Positions 29,334-38,098 of a stretch of 64,000 bases of DNA are shown here, piece by piece. The notes under the pieces were generated by a model that worked only from the letters and a program-made list of their open reading frames with translations, was not told the DNA's origin and did no database searches. Each line of letters opens with the position of its first letter. Position 1 is the first letter of the stretch. The DNA comes from Pseudogracilibacillus sp. (GTDB lineage Bacteria > Bacillota > Bacilli > Bacillales > Amphibacillaceae). Location: NCBI GenBank assembly GCA_026169815.1, contig JAPFDT010000044.1, positions 49,974-113,973 on the forward strand, in the 5' to 3' direction. Position numbers and translations under genes: made by a program.

Positions 29334-30281
29334 CTATTTATCGGCATTAGCAATACGTTTTTTTAACCCATATCCTAAATCAATAATCCCGATAATACGA
29401 ACGACTAATAGAAAAATAGCCGGAAGTAAAAACGTTAATACAACGATAATGATTGGAATCGCTTTTGAAACCTTTTTATGTTCCGCATAAAAAAAGATAA
29501 ACGAAAATCCTTGAATCGCTAATAAAACCATGCCGAGCAGCACAACGTTCATCACAACGAGATAAATAGTACCTTGATCATCTGTAATGAAAAACGATAA
29601 CAATAACGCCGCAAAGTATAACCAAACGATTGATACTGGTAAATTAAATGACGTAAAACGTGGAAAATATAATGCACGTTTTTCTAGTCGATTTAACACT
29701 TTATAACTTAACCATTGTGCAATAAACGCCATGATAATACTAACAATCGCCATACTTGCTGGCACTAAATCTTTAAATAAATGCATCTGTTCTTCTAGTA
29801 GCGCTACTTGCTCCTCAACGTCGCCTTCAATTCCCAATTGTCCTGTCATCGTCTGCATCATGTTCATTGATTCAGCAATTAATGCATCTATTTCATCAAA
29901 TATATTAACTTGTAGTAAAAACTGAACGATTAAAAACAAAATTATCATTCCGACAACAAATCCAACCGTTCCCCGTGCCCATGTTTCATATGCAGTTCGC
30001 TTCTCGTGTATAGCTGTACCTATCATTATACCACCAATTGCCATCAATAAAGTCACTGGTAATGAAAATAGTGTTGCAAAAATAAGTGACAACAAGACAG
30101 CGGCAATAAACATCATTATTGCAGGTTGCCAATTATGTTTTGCTGTATATAAAATAAATGGAATTGGCAATGCAAAAAACGTAAACGTCCCAATTAGCGG
30201 GATAAAAGCAGTTATTAATAATAAGATAATATATGCAGATATTAACAACGCTGCTTCTGTTATTTTATTAGATTTTCCCAT
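29334..30281 (-). CDS. yybS: YybS-family membrane protein (DUF2232)
   Basis: 315 residues with about eight predicted membrane helices, including paired helices at the N-terminus and a long one around 200. No catalytic motif seen. DUF2232 proteins sit directly upstream of gdpP across bacilli; their function is not established, though an S-component-like transporter fold has been suggested. AGGAG precedes ATG 30281. It is the first gene of the yybS-gdpP-rplI-dnaB run. Confidence 0.85.
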   Translation of the reverse strand: MGKSNKITEAALLISAYIILLLITAFIPLIGTFTFFALPIPFILYTAKHNWQPAIMMFIAAVLLSLIFATLFSLPVTLLMAIGGIMIGTAIHEKRTAYETWARGTVGFVVGMIILFLIVQFLLQVNIFDEIDALIAESMNMMQTMTGQLGIEGDVEEQVALLEEQMHLFKDLVPASMAIVSIIMAFIAQWLSYKVLNRLEKRALYFPRFTSFNLPVSIVWLYFAALLLSFFITDDQGTIYLVVMNVVLLGMVLLAIQGFSFIFFYAEHKKVSKAIPIIIVVLTFLLPAIFLLVVRIIGIIDLGYGLKKRIANADK

Positions 30282-30732
30282 TCTTATTTACTCCTCAATA
30301 TCTTAACATCTTATTCAAGTGAAGCAAAAAAGCTGTTTCACCCTACTGCTCTATAATAGCAGATTTTCAAGCTTTTTGTTATTGATTACAGTTGTTATAG
30401 TCTGGCAAATAGTTATTTGAATAAATTACTTTCATCATTCATATTTAATGATTGGAACGCAAAATTTACGTTTGAGAATAACATCGTTTTCTCTCACTAC
30501 AGCCGGCAGCTTTCGTTCAAGGAAACTTAATCTCTATTTAAACACAGAAATATTATCAACCATTTCATCTTATTCATTCGTGATTCAATTCAAATTACCC
30601 TATTATAAAATGGATACAAATAAAAAATAACTATTATATACCGACAAAAGCGTTCTTTCTATCTGTAATGGAATAAAACGTGGTATAGTAACTTTTAGTA
30701 AGTGATTATGATTGTAAAGGAAAGAATTATAT
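30282..30732. promoter_or_regulatory. Divergent gap between yybS and the DUF1189 gene with a nested hairpin
   Basis: No gene in 450 bases. At 30326-30377 an outer stem AAAAAGCT/AGCTTTTT encloses an inner hairpin CTGCT-ctataat-AGCAG (30346-30362). Read on the minus strand it ends in T6, so it could act as an attenuator in the yybS leader, or end a short transcript. On the plus side AAAGGAAAG precedes the DUF1189 start, and TATAGT near 30693 may be its -10. Confidence 0.4.
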
Positions 30733-31218
30733 ATGAAGGTTTTTTGGGAAGCATTTATCCAAAGTATTCAATTACCGAAACGAAAAGCTGTTTTTGCATT
30801 AAATAGAATCGGCATGGATGTCGTCGTTATTTATCTATTTATTTTATTAGCGATTGCTTCTATTCCTGAATTAATCGAACAAATTAGCTCAAATCAAGTA
30901 GACTCACAATTACATACATTTTTCTTTTTAATATTCTTTTTCATTTTTTATTATTTAATTATCTTAATTATTGTCTTTAGTAGTTTATCCGTTATCGCCT
31001 ATCTTGGAACACTGTTTGCAACAGCTACTAAAAGAAGATTACAATTTGGACTAATGTGGAAAATGACAGCATTTGCGACAACTATTCCAATCATTGCTTT
31101 TACGATTCTCTCATTCTTCTTACCATTATCGATTTTATTTTTAACGATAGCGACTTTATTTATTTTCTACTTACTGTTAAAAATAATTTTCATTTATCCT
31201 AAGTTAAAAAAACAATAA
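30733..31218 (+). CDS. DUF1189-like membrane protein
   Basis: 161 residues with four or five hydrophobic segments ('VVVIYLFILLAIASIPELI', 'FFFLIFFFIFYYLIILIIVF', 'PIIAFTILSFFLPLSILFLTIATLF'). The N-terminal motif 'FWEAFIQSIQLPKRKAVFALNRIGM' resembles DUF1189. Function unknown. It runs against its neighbours and converges on rpsR with a shared terminator. Confidence 0.65.
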   Translation: MKVFWEAFIQSIQLPKRKAVFALNRIGMDVVVIYLFILLAIASIPELIEQISSNQVDSQLHTFFFLIFFFIFYYLIILIIVFSSLSVIAYLGTLFATATKRRLQFGLMWKMTAFATTIPIIAFTILSFFLPLSILFLTIATLFIFYLLLKIIFIYPKLKKQ

Positions 31219-31224
31219 AAACGT

Positions 31225-31257
31225 AAAAATCCTTTTCAAATAATGAAAAGGATTTTT
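31225..31257. terminator. Bidirectional terminator, DUF1189 gene and rpsR
   Basis: A perfect 13-bp stem AAAAATCCTTTTC/GAAAAGGATTTTT gives a T run in both directions between two convergent genes. Confidence 0.9.
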
Positions 31258-31270
31258 TACTGTCTTTATC

Positions 31271-31498
31271 TTATGCTTCTGTTACAAACGGCAGTAAAGC
31301 CATTGAACGAGCACGCTTAATAGCGATTGTTAGTTTTCTCTGATATTTAGCAGAAGTACCCGTAACACGACGAGGTAAAATTTTACCACGCTCTGAAACG
31401 AATCTTCTTAATAAGTCTACATCTTTATAGTCGATGTGTGTAATACCGTTTGCTGTGAAATAACACACTTTACGACGTCTTGGACGACCACGTCTCAT
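31271..31498 (-). CDS. rpsR: 30S ribosomal protein S18
   Basis: 75 residues from ATG 31498 ([10 protein letters not shown]). Matches S18: '[42 protein letters not shown]'. An in-frame GTG at 31507 is rejected because it is part of the AGGAGTG ribosome site. Last gene of rpsF-ssb-rpsR. Confidence 0.97.
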   Translation of the reverse strand: MRRGRPRRRKVCYFTANGITHIDYKDVDLLRRFVSERGKILPRRVTGTSAKYQRKLTIAIKRARSMALLPFVTEA

Positions 31499-31566
31499 AA
31501 AAATCACTCCTGTTCTGTTAATTTTTTATATAGTAATCATTTAAGTTTTATTGTCATTTTACAAAG

Positions 31567-32058
31567 TTAGAACGGTAGATCATCATCCGCAATATCAATT
31601 TGTTCTCCATCATTTTGGAATGGATTATTTGATTGTTGTGTTTGAGGTTGCTGATGTTGCGGTTGTTGTTGTTGATATTGATTCTGCTGGTTATAACCAC
31701 CTTGAGAACCATATTGTTGCTGTTGTCCACCAGAGCCACCACGTGATTCTAAAAACTGAACACTTTCTGCAACAACTTCAGTAACATATACCATTTTTCC
31801 ATCTTGGCCTTCATATGAGCGAGTTTGAACTCTCCCATCTACACCAATCATACTACCTTTTTTCATATAGTTCGCAAGACTTTCTGCAGCTTTACGCCAG
31901 ACGACGCAATTAATAAAATCTGCTTCTTGCTCTCCTTGTTGGTTTCTAAAAGGTCGGTTACATGCAATATTGAAGTTAGCTACTGCTACTCCATTAGGCG
32001 TATAACGTAAATCGGGATCTCTTGTTAGTCTTCCTACTAAAACGACTCTATTCAACAT
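31567..32058 (-). CDS. ssb: Single-stranded DNA-binding protein
   Basis: 163 residues. OB fold in 1-105 ('[29 protein letters not shown]'). A Gln-rich linker follows (about 118-145). The acidic tip DDDLPF recruits replication and repair partners. It lies 15 bp after rpsF and before rpsR, the standard order. Confidence 0.97.
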   Translation of the reverse strand: MLNRVVLVGRLTRDPDLRYTPNGVAVANFNIACNRPFRNQQGEQEADFINCVVWRKAAESLANYMKKGSMIGVDGRVQTRSYEGQDGKMVYVTEVVAESVQFLESRGGSGGQQQQYGSQGGYNQQNQYQQQQPQHQQPQTQQSNNPFQNDGEQIDIADDDLPF

Positions 32059-32073
32059 CAGAATCCCTCCCTA

Positions 32074-32364
32074 TTATTGTTCGTCTAGACGAATTACCGT
32101 ATGACGGATAATATCTTCAGAGAACTTAGCTTGACGGTCGAATTCATTAACTGCATCCGAACCACCTTGGAAAGTTACTACAACATAATATCCATCACGA
32201 TAGTTATTAATTTCGTAAGCTAGACGGCGTGAACCCATCTCATTTACTTTATCTATCGTTGCCCCATTGTCAGTTAGAATCGTATTGAAGCGCTCAATCG
32301 TCGTTTTCTGTGCTTCTTCCTCAATGTTTGGGCGGATGATATACATAATCTCATAATTAGTCAT
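32074..32364 (-). CDS. rpsF: 30S ribosomal protein S6
   Basis: 96 residues, normal length for Firmicutes, starting '[17 protein letters not shown]' with the conserved '[19 protein letters not shown]' core. It heads the rpsF-ssb-rpsR operon. S6 and S18 form a heterodimer in the 30S platform, and in many bacteria that dimer controls its own mRNA leader. Confidence 0.97.
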   Translation of the reverse strand: MTNYEIMYIIRPNIEEEAQKTTIERFNTILTDNGATIDKVNEMGSRRLAYEINNYRDGYYVVVTFQGGSDAVNEFDRQAKFSEDIIRHTVIRLDEQ

Positions 32365-32373
32365 CCACTACAC

Positions 32374-32418
32374 CTCCTTTTGGTCTATGCGGCTCTACCT
32401 TACAGATAGAGCAAGGAG
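32374..32418 (-). promoter_or_regulatory. rpsF leader structure masking the ribosome site (possible S6:S18 leader)
   Basis: On the minus strand CTCCTT (32413-32418) can pair with the Shine-Dalgarno AAGGAG (32374-32379). It encloses a second stem GCTCTA/TAGAGC and the sequence CCGCATAG. A structure hiding the rpsF start fits autoregulation by S6:S18, which is known for this operon in other bacteria. The match to the published consensus was not tested. Confidence 0.55.
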
Positions 32419-32495
32419 TAATTAATTTCAATTACCCACAGACAAGAATTATATCAAATTACAGATAAAATAACAAGTTTTTTCACCGATTTACA

Positions 32496-33596
32496 TTAGA
32501 CGTTAAAACGGAATAAAATAACATCTCCGTCTTGTACAATATATTCTTTTCCTTCTAAGCGAACTTTTCCATTCTCACGCGCTTGCGCCATAGAGCCGCC
32601 TTCCATTAAATCATCGTAAGAAACCGTTTCAGCGCGAATGAAACCACGTTCAAAATCTGTATGGATAATTCCAGCCGCTTCTGGTGCTTTCATTCCTTTT
32701 TTGAATGTCCAAGCACGTACTTCTTGTTCCCCTGCTGTAAAGTATGTTGCAAAACCTAGTAAATGATAAGAAGCACGAATTAACTGGTCTAAACCAGACT
32801 CTTCTATACCTAACTCTTCTAGGAACATTTCTTTTTCCTCTTGATCTAATTCTGCAATTTCTTCTTCAATCTTCGCACTTACAACAATTACTTCTGCCTC
32901 TTCTTTTTCGGCAAATTCGCGAACAGCTTGTACATATTCATTGTTTTCTGCATCGACAATTTCATCTTCACTCACATTTGCTACGTATAAAATCGGCTTT
33001 GCTGTTAAAAGGTGAAGTTGTTTTGCTACTGCTTCTTCTTCTTCCGTTAATTCAATCGCACGGGCAGGATTTTCTGCTTCTAAGCCATCTTTTAATTTCT
33101 GCATTGTTTCAAATTCGAACACTGCTTCTTTATCTCTTTGTCTTGCTAACTTCTCTGCACGTTCATAACGACGTGCTACTGTTTCCAAATCAGCTAACAT
33201 TAATTCTAAGTTAATTGTTTCTATATCGTCGATTGGATCAATCTTACCTGATACGTGTGTAATATTCTCGTCTTCAAAACAACGGACAACTTGACAAATC
33301 GCATCAACTTGACGGATATGGGATAAGAACTGGTTACCAAGCCCCTCTCCTTTATTCGCCCCTTTAACGATTCCTGCAATATCCGTAAATTCAAAAGCTG
33401 TTGGCACAGTTTTCTTTGGCTTTACTACTTCAGTTAATTTAATTAAGCGTTCATCTGGTACTTCAACAATACCTACGTTTGGATCAATCGTACAAAACGG
33501 ATAGTTAGCCGACTCTGCACCTGCTCTAGTAATTGCGTTAAATAATGTAGACTTTCCTACGTTTGGAAGTCCAACGATACCTGCTGTTAATGACAT
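32496..33596 (-). CDS. ychF: Redox-regulated ATPase YchF (Obg-like)
   Basis: 366 residues. N-terminal G domain with GLPNVGKSTLFNA (P loop), 'DIAGIVKGANKGEGLGNQF' (switch II) and an NVSE motif in the NKxD place, a variation tied to ATP preference. A coiled-coil insertion and C-terminal TGS domain follow ('RAWTFKKGMKAPEAAGIIHTDFERGFI'). Ribosome-associated. Single gene with GGAGTGG upstream of ATG 33596. Confidence 0.96.
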   Translation of the reverse strand: MSLTAGIVGLPNVGKSTLFNAITRAGAESANYPFCTIDPNVGIVEVPDERLIKLTEVVKPKKTVPTAFEFTDIAGIVKGANKGEGLGNQFLSHIRQVDAICQVVRCFEDENITHVSGKIDPIDDIETINLELMLADLETVARRYERAEKLARQRDKEAVFEFETMQKLKDGLEAENPARAIELTEEEEAVAKQLHLLTAKPILYVANVSEDEIVDAENNEYVQAVREFAEKEEAEVIVVSAKIEEEIAELDQEEKEMFLEELGIEESGLDQLIRASYHLLGFATYFTAGEQEVRAWTFKKGMKAPEAAGIIHTDFERGFIRAETVSYDDLMEGGSMAQARENGKVRLEGKEYIVQDGDVILFRFNV

Positions 33597-33706
33597 GTAT
33601 TTGTTCCACTCCTTGGATTTAAAACGTTCATGTGAACTTACCCTATTATAGTCTGTTTTCTTTATACGTACAACTTATCAAATTCTTAAATTCATCTAAC
33701 ATGAAG

Positions 33707-33750
33707 ATGGCAAAATGCAATTTTCACTAAGGAAAATGCCATTTTGCCAT
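33707..33750. terminator. Long hairpin between yyzM and ychF
   Basis: Arms of 19 bases (ATGGCAAAATG... and ...CATTTTGCCAT) pair nearly throughout around a 6-base loop. No strong T run follows in either direction, so it may be a terminator, an mRNA-end stabiliser or a simple inverted repeat. Confidence 0.5.
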
Positions 33751-33761
33751 AAAATTTACGC

Positions 33762-33965
33762 TCAATCTTCATTTTCTGCCTTTTTTAAAATTCTTTTCAA
33801 CTTTTTTGTGAATTCCCTACGCGGGATTAATATGCTACGCTCACAACCTAAACACTTTATGCGAACATCCATTCCCATTCGGATGATTTGCCATTTATTT
33901 GTGCCACATGGATGTTGTTTTTTCATTTCTACAACATCATTTAACCCAAATTCTTTATTTGTCAC
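33762..33965 (-). CDS. DUF951 small protein (YyzM-like)
   Basis: 67 residues: 'LNDVVEMKKQHPCGTNKWQIIRMGMDVRIKCLGCERSILIPRREF'. The HPCGTN...R.G.D.R.KC..C pattern is that of DUF951, with two Cys near the centre that may bind metal. Function unknown. It begins 1 bp after the mechanosensitive channel gene and is coupled to it, as in many Bacillaceae. Confidence 0.88.
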   Translation of the reverse strand: MTNKEFGLNDVVEMKKQHPCGTNKWQIIRMGMDVRIKCLGCERSILIPRREFTKKLKRILKKAENED

Positions 33966-33966
33966 A

Positions 33967-34851
33967 TTACTCCACCTCTTTTCTTAACCCTTTTCCTTCT
34001 TGTTCTTCTTGTCGTGAATATACAACGATACGTGGTGAAGGAATTTGAATACCGTGATTGAACAATTGTTCTTTCACTTCTTTTCTTATAATTCGTTCAC
34101 CTGCCCATTGATTACTCGGTAATGTCTCCGCAATGACCCGAATAACAAAATTCGACATCTCTAAATTCGTTACACCATGTATTTCAGGTGGACTAATAAA
34201 TATATCATATTCATTCGGTAAACTCGCAATAATCTTCTCTAATAATTGTTCAACATGTGGAATATCATTTTCATAAGGAACATTTATTTCTACTACAGAT
34301 AATCCGTTGTGAATCGAATAATTCGTTACAAAATTAATGCTTCCATTTGGTAAAACATATTGCTCTCCTGTCCAGCCTGCTAATTTCGTTGTTCGGAAAC
34401 CAATTTCTTCAACCGTTCCTTCAAGACCATCTATTGTAATGTAATCTCCAACTGAAAATTGATCTTCAAATATAATGAAAAATCCAGAAATAATATCTTT
34501 CACTAAACTTTGAGCACCAAAACCAATTGCTAAGCCGGCGACACCTGCACCTGCGATTAATGTAGCCACTGGTACACCCAATGTTTCAAGTACCATCACA
34601 ATAACAATAAAAGCAATTAAGTAAATAAGCGCATTTTTCAATAATTTACTTAACGTTTGTTCACGACGATCAGACATATGAACTCTTAAATGCTTTCGAT
34701 TTGAGAAAGCACGTTCAATTAACCTGCCACCAATCTTATTCAATATCATTCCTAAAATGATAATAATAATTATTTTTAAAAATATTTCTCCAAGTCCAAC
34801 CCAAATAGCAGGTTTACTTATATAGTCCCATATTTCTGTGAATGTTTCCAA
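33967..34851 (-). CDS. Small-conductance mechanosensitive channel (MscS family)
   Basis: 294 residues. Three membrane helices: about 18-40, 70-92, and the pore helix 95-115 ('GAGVAGLAIGFGAQSLVKDIISGFFII', rich in Gly and Ala as in MscS TM3). The beta domain follows ('FSVGDYITIDGLEGTVEEIGFRTTKL') and then a mixed C-terminal domain. It opens under membrane tension to release solutes. GGAGG-like purines precede ATG 34851. Confidence 0.93.
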   Translation of the reverse strand: METFTEIWDYISKPAIWVGLGEIFLKIIIIIILGMILNKIGGRLIERAFSNRKHLRVHMSDRREQTLSKLLKNALIYLIAFIVIVMVLETLGVPVATLIAGAGVAGLAIGFGAQSLVKDIISGFFIIFEDQFSVGDYITIDGLEGTVEEIGFRTTKLAGWTGEQYVLPNGSINFVTNYSIHNGLSVVEINVPYENDIPHVEQLLEKIIASLPNEYDIFISPPEIHGVTNLEMSNFVIRVIAETLPSNQWAGERIIRKEVKEQLFNHGIQIPSPRIVVYSRQEEQEGKGLRKEVE

Positions 34852-34938
34852 AAATTTATTCCTCCTTTAAAACTAGGATGACCTGACTTCATTTCCAGTA
34901 AGATCAGGTCATGTTGTTTGGAGGGCAGTTTTCTTCAC

Positions 34939-35610
34939 TCACCCTCCCCCTATCTTTTTACGGTTTTCAATCTGTTTAAACATACAATAACGAATTATTT
35001 CAGAACGTTCCTTTTCCGTTACCTCTTGAAATTCTAATGATATTTTATAAAAATTATTAATTTGCTTCATTATATTAACAACTTTAGCAGTGAAATCTAC
35101 TATATGTTCTTCATTAGCTCGTTTCAATTCCATCGTTCCATGAAGGAAGTCATTTTCTGCCAAAATTTCTTGTTCATTTAAAAAGGAAACACCGCCTCCA
35201 CTAATATCATGGGTATATAAATCCCACTCTTTATCTTCGGATTCCTCTTCTTCTGCACGTAACTTTATCTGTAAGGGTACTGCGGCATTGACCCTAAAAA
35301 AGCGTCTTCGTTGTATGCGTTTTATTGCTTCAGGTTCTGGTTTTTTTATTATCGTATTCCCATCTTCTAATTGGATAATGCGTGAATCAAATGTACACAT
35401 ACCGTGAACATCATCATAAAAATGTATCGTTACAGATTTACCACTATCTAACTTAATTGGCACTCCTGTTTTTGTCTTTGGCATTTGAATCTGGAAATAA
35501 CGTTCTGCATTCATAACTTGTGTAACATATGTCTCATCTTCATCATTTTCTGATATGAGTACTTCTAATAATTGTCCATTCCAAAATTCCACATCTATAT
35601 TTTCACCCAT
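34939..35610 (-). CDS. PilZ-domain protein (YpfA/YcgR-like flagellar brake family)
   Basis: 223 residues from ATG 35610, chosen because GGGAGCGGGG lies upstream; an earlier in-frame ATG at 35697 would add 29 residues with no family match. A YcgR-type N-terminal domain (about 8-95) precedes PilZ (about 98-215) with RRFFR and DISGGG, the two c-di-GMP-contact motifs. It probably links c-di-GMP to motility or matrix. It is transcribed divergently from yyaC. A hairpin with 9-bp arms (34877-34911) follows. Confidence 0.85.
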   Translation of the reverse strand: MGENIDVEFWNGQLLEVLISENDEDETYVTQVMNAERYFQIQMPKTKTGVPIKLDSGKSVTIHFYDDVHGMCTFDSRIIQLEDGNTIIKKPEPEAIKRIQRRRFFRVNAAVPLQIKLRAEEEESEDKEWDLYTHDISGGGVSFLNEQEILAENDFLHGTMELKRANEEHIVDFTAKVVNIMKQINNFYKISLEFQEVTEKERSEIIRYCMFKQIENRKKIGGG

Positions 35611-35829
35611 ATACCCCGCTCCCTTTCCTAGCAACATTCCTACGCATCTTATTATACCATGAAGTTTTAAGATAGTATGATTATAAAAATTTATCATTAC
35701 ATGTTCGTTTTAAATTTAATTATCCTATTATGAAGTTAATTCAACTATACAGTAAATAAACCTTTGATATAACTATAGTATATAAGTTATTCATTGTGCA
35801 TATACTAGATGAAAATCTGTGGAGGCTAT

Positions 35830-36417
35830 ATGATGAAAAAGATAACTCGCCCTAGTGAAGATATAATTGTTCATTATTCAGATGTTCATTCAATTCAAAC
35901 AATGAGTCATGCTCTAACTACATATATTCAAAACATATCTCGTCCGCTTATCGTTTTATGTATTGGAACAGATCGTTCTACTGGAGATAGTTTAGGCCCT
36001 TTAACTGGAACATTATTATCACAAATCCCTTTACGTCATCTTCATGTTTATGGAACTTTACATGCTCCGATTCATGCACTAAATTTACAAGAACAACTAG
36101 ATACTATTAAACGAACATATCGTAATCCGTTTATCATCGCGCTTGATGCCTCTTTAGGTAATGTAAAATCAATTGGTCATCTCATCGCAAGTCATCATCC
36201 CCTCAGACCAGGCGCTGCCTTAAACAAGGAGTTACCAGCTGTTGGTGATATATCTTTAACTGGCGTCGTAAATGTCGGAGGAACGATGGGTTATGCAGTT
36301 TTACAAAGTACTAGACTTTCTGTCGTTCATGATATGGCACGACATCTTGCATCTACTTTACAAAGAACGGACCGTGCATTACAAGGTGTCAAAACGAATG
36401 AAAAACTGTCTATGTAA
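35830..36417 (+). CDS. yyaC: Spore protein YyaC (GPR-related peptidase fold)
   Basis: 195 residues from ATG 35830 behind TGGAGG. Motifs 'IVLCIGTDRSTGDSLGPLTG', 'GTLHAPIHA' and 'IIALDASLGN' are those of YyaC, a sporulation protein with a germination-protease-like fold. Its exact job is not known. Its 3' end overlaps the convergent DUF554 gene by 8 bp. Its presence supports a spore-forming host. Confidence 0.9.
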   Translation: MMKKITRPSEDIIVHYSDVHSIQTMSHALTTYIQNISRPLIVLCIGTDRSTGDSLGPLTGTLLSQIPLRHLHVYGTLHAPIHALNLQEQLDTIKRTYRNPFIIALDASLGNVKSIGHLIASHHPLRPGAALNKELPAVGDISLTGVVNVGGTMGYAVLQSTRLSVVHDMARHLASTLQRTDRALQGVKTNEKLSM

Positions 36418-37117
36418 TAATACCTTGTAAATAAACAAACAATATAACGACAAATAATGACGGTAATAAGTTTGTTACTCGTATATTCGTGATTTTCAAC
36501 AAATTAAGTCCAATTGCTAAAATCAACAACCCGCCTACTCCTGTTAGTTCAACTAAAAGACTGTCGAATAATGCATCTGGGATAATTGTTTCTATTTTAC
36601 TCGCTAATAATGTAATCGTACCTTGAAACAAGCCAACAGGTATAGCAGATAAAATAACGCCTATCCCAAGTGTGGAAGCTAATACAAACGATGAAAATCC
36701 ATCTAAAATTGATTTAGTGTATAGAATTTCATGATCTCCTCTTAAACCACTATCTAACGACCCTAATATTGCCATCGCACCAATTACAAATAACAATGAT
36801 GCTGTAACGAATGCTTGAGCTATATTGACATCACTCGTATCATTTGTAAAACGACTAGCGACCCACTGCCCAAAGCGATCAACAAAATCCTCTAAACGCA
36901 AAAACTCACCAATTATAGCTCCACATAAAACACTTAATAAAACGATAATAATCGAATTTGTTTCAAACGCCATTTGCAGTCCAATTAAGACTACAGTTAA
37001 TGCGACCCCTTGCATGATTGTTTCTTTGTACTTGTTAGGGATTTTCGTCAAAAACATTCCAATAATACTACCAACTACAATACAAATTACATTCGCTATC
37101 GTTCCGAGCAATACCAT
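36410..37117 (-). CDS. DUF554 membrane protein
   Basis: 235 residues with six or seven hydrophobic segments, starting 'VLLGTIANVICIVVGSIIGMFL'. The pattern 'GLQMAFETNSIIIVLLSVLCGAIIGE' matches DUF554 (YdfK-like) putative transporters. Substrate unknown. Found next to parB in many bacilli. Tail-to-tail overlap of 8 bp with yyaC. Confidence 0.85.
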   Translation of the reverse strand: MVLLGTIANVICIVVGSIIGMFLTKIPNKYKETIMQGVALTVVLIGLQMAFETNSIIIVLLSVLCGAIIGEFLRLEDFVDRFGQWVASRFTNDTSDVNIAQAFVTASLLFVIGAMAILGSLDSGLRGDHEILYTKSILDGFSSFVLASTLGIGVILSAIPVGLFQGTITLLASKIETIIPDALFDSLLVELTGVGGLLILAIGLNLLKITNIRVTNLLPSLFVVILFVYLQGIIT

Positions 37118-37179
37118 GTTGAGCGCTCCCTATCTTGTTATGTTTTTGACATTGATAAACTTCCATACTTTTTCTAAAA

Positions 37180-37195
37180 TGTTTCACGTGGAACA
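37180..37195 (-). promoter_or_regulatory. parS site downstream of parB
   Basis: TGTTTCACGTGGAACA; its complement TGTTCCACGTGAAACA fits the Bacillus parS consensus TGTTNCACGTGAAACA exactly. ParB loads here and spreads by CTP-driven sliding. Confidence 0.92.
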
Positions 37196-37212
37196 TTTAA
37201 CTAAATAAACCA

Positions 37213-37245
37213 TAAAAAAACTGACTACATAACGCGCTAGTCAGT
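37213..37245 (-). terminator. Terminator after parB
   Basis: Stem ACTGACTA/TAGTCAGT followed by T7 on the minus strand, ending the noc-parA-parB transcripts. Confidence 0.88.
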
Positions 37246-37261
37246 CCATAATACGTGTACA

Positions 37262-38098
37262 TTATCGCTCTAACATTTGAATAAATCGATCTAATTCATC
37301 ATTTGAATAAAATTCTATTTCTATTTTACCCTTTTGCTTCGATTTTTGTATGTTTACATTCGTTCCTAGAATGTCGCGTAGTTTATCTTCTGTCTCTGTT
37401 AAGAATATATCTTTTGGTTGTTTCTTTGGCTTTTGCTTCGATTTTTTCTCATTTAATTCTGAGATTAACTTTTCTACTTGTCGAACGTTTAAATTATTTG
37501 AACGGATTTTCACTACTAAAGGTATCATTTTTGTTTCATCTTTTAACCCTAGTAGCGCTCTACCATGCCCCATAGATAATTCACCATTACTAATATACAC
37601 GATTACTTCTTCTGGTAGACTTAATAAGCGCATTGTATTAGCAATATGTGAACGACTTTTCCCTAACTTATTTGACAATTCTTCTTGCGTTAAAGATAGT
37701 TGTTCTATTAAGTTCTTATATGCTAATGCTTCTTCAATAACTGTTAAATCTTCTCGTTGTAAGTTCTCTAATAAAGCGACTTCCATCATTTGTTTGTCAT
37801 CGAAGTCTTTTACAATAGCAGGTACTTCCGTTAATCCTGCTTCTTTCGCTGCTCGAAAGCGTCGTTCTCCTGCAACAATTTCATACCCTTTTATACTACG
37901 ACGGACAATTAACGGCTGAATAATACCATATTCTATAATCGAAACCTTTAATTCTTCTATTGCGTCCGCATCGAATGTTTTTCTCGGCTGATATGGGTTT
38001 GTACGACATTCTTTTATAGGGATTTGTTCAACAGCTTGATCACTTGGGTCAACTTCACTAATCAACGCATCTAAACCTTTACCTAACCGTTTCGCCAA
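37262..38098 (-). CDS. parB: Chromosome-partitioning protein ParB (Spo0J)
   Basis: 278 residues. CTPase/ParB domain with GERRFRA near residue 75, a central helix-turn-helix ('TQEELSNKLGKSRSHIANTMRLLSLP') and a Lys-rich linker before the C-terminal dimer domain. It binds parS and loads SMC. Start overlaps the parA stop by 20 bp, showing coupling. Confidence 0.97.
   Translation of the reverse strand: MAKRLGKGLDALISEVDPSDQAVEQIPIKECRTNPYQPRKTFDADAIEELKVSIIEYGIIQPLIVRRSIKGYEIVAGERRFRAAKEAGLTEVPAIVKDFDDKQMMEVALLENLQREDLTVIEEALAYKNLIEQLSLTQEELSNKLGKSRSHIANTMRLLSLPEEVIVYISNGELSMGHGRALLGLKDETKMIPLVVKIRSNNLNVRQVEKLISELNEKKSKQKPKKQPKDIFLTETEDKLRDILGTNVNIQKSKQKGKIEIEFYSNDELDRFIQMLER

Noticed and set aside
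30448..30630. 60-residue plus-strand gene before the DUF1189 gene
   Set aside because: No ribosome site, no recognisable domain, and it sits in a divergent regulatory gap.
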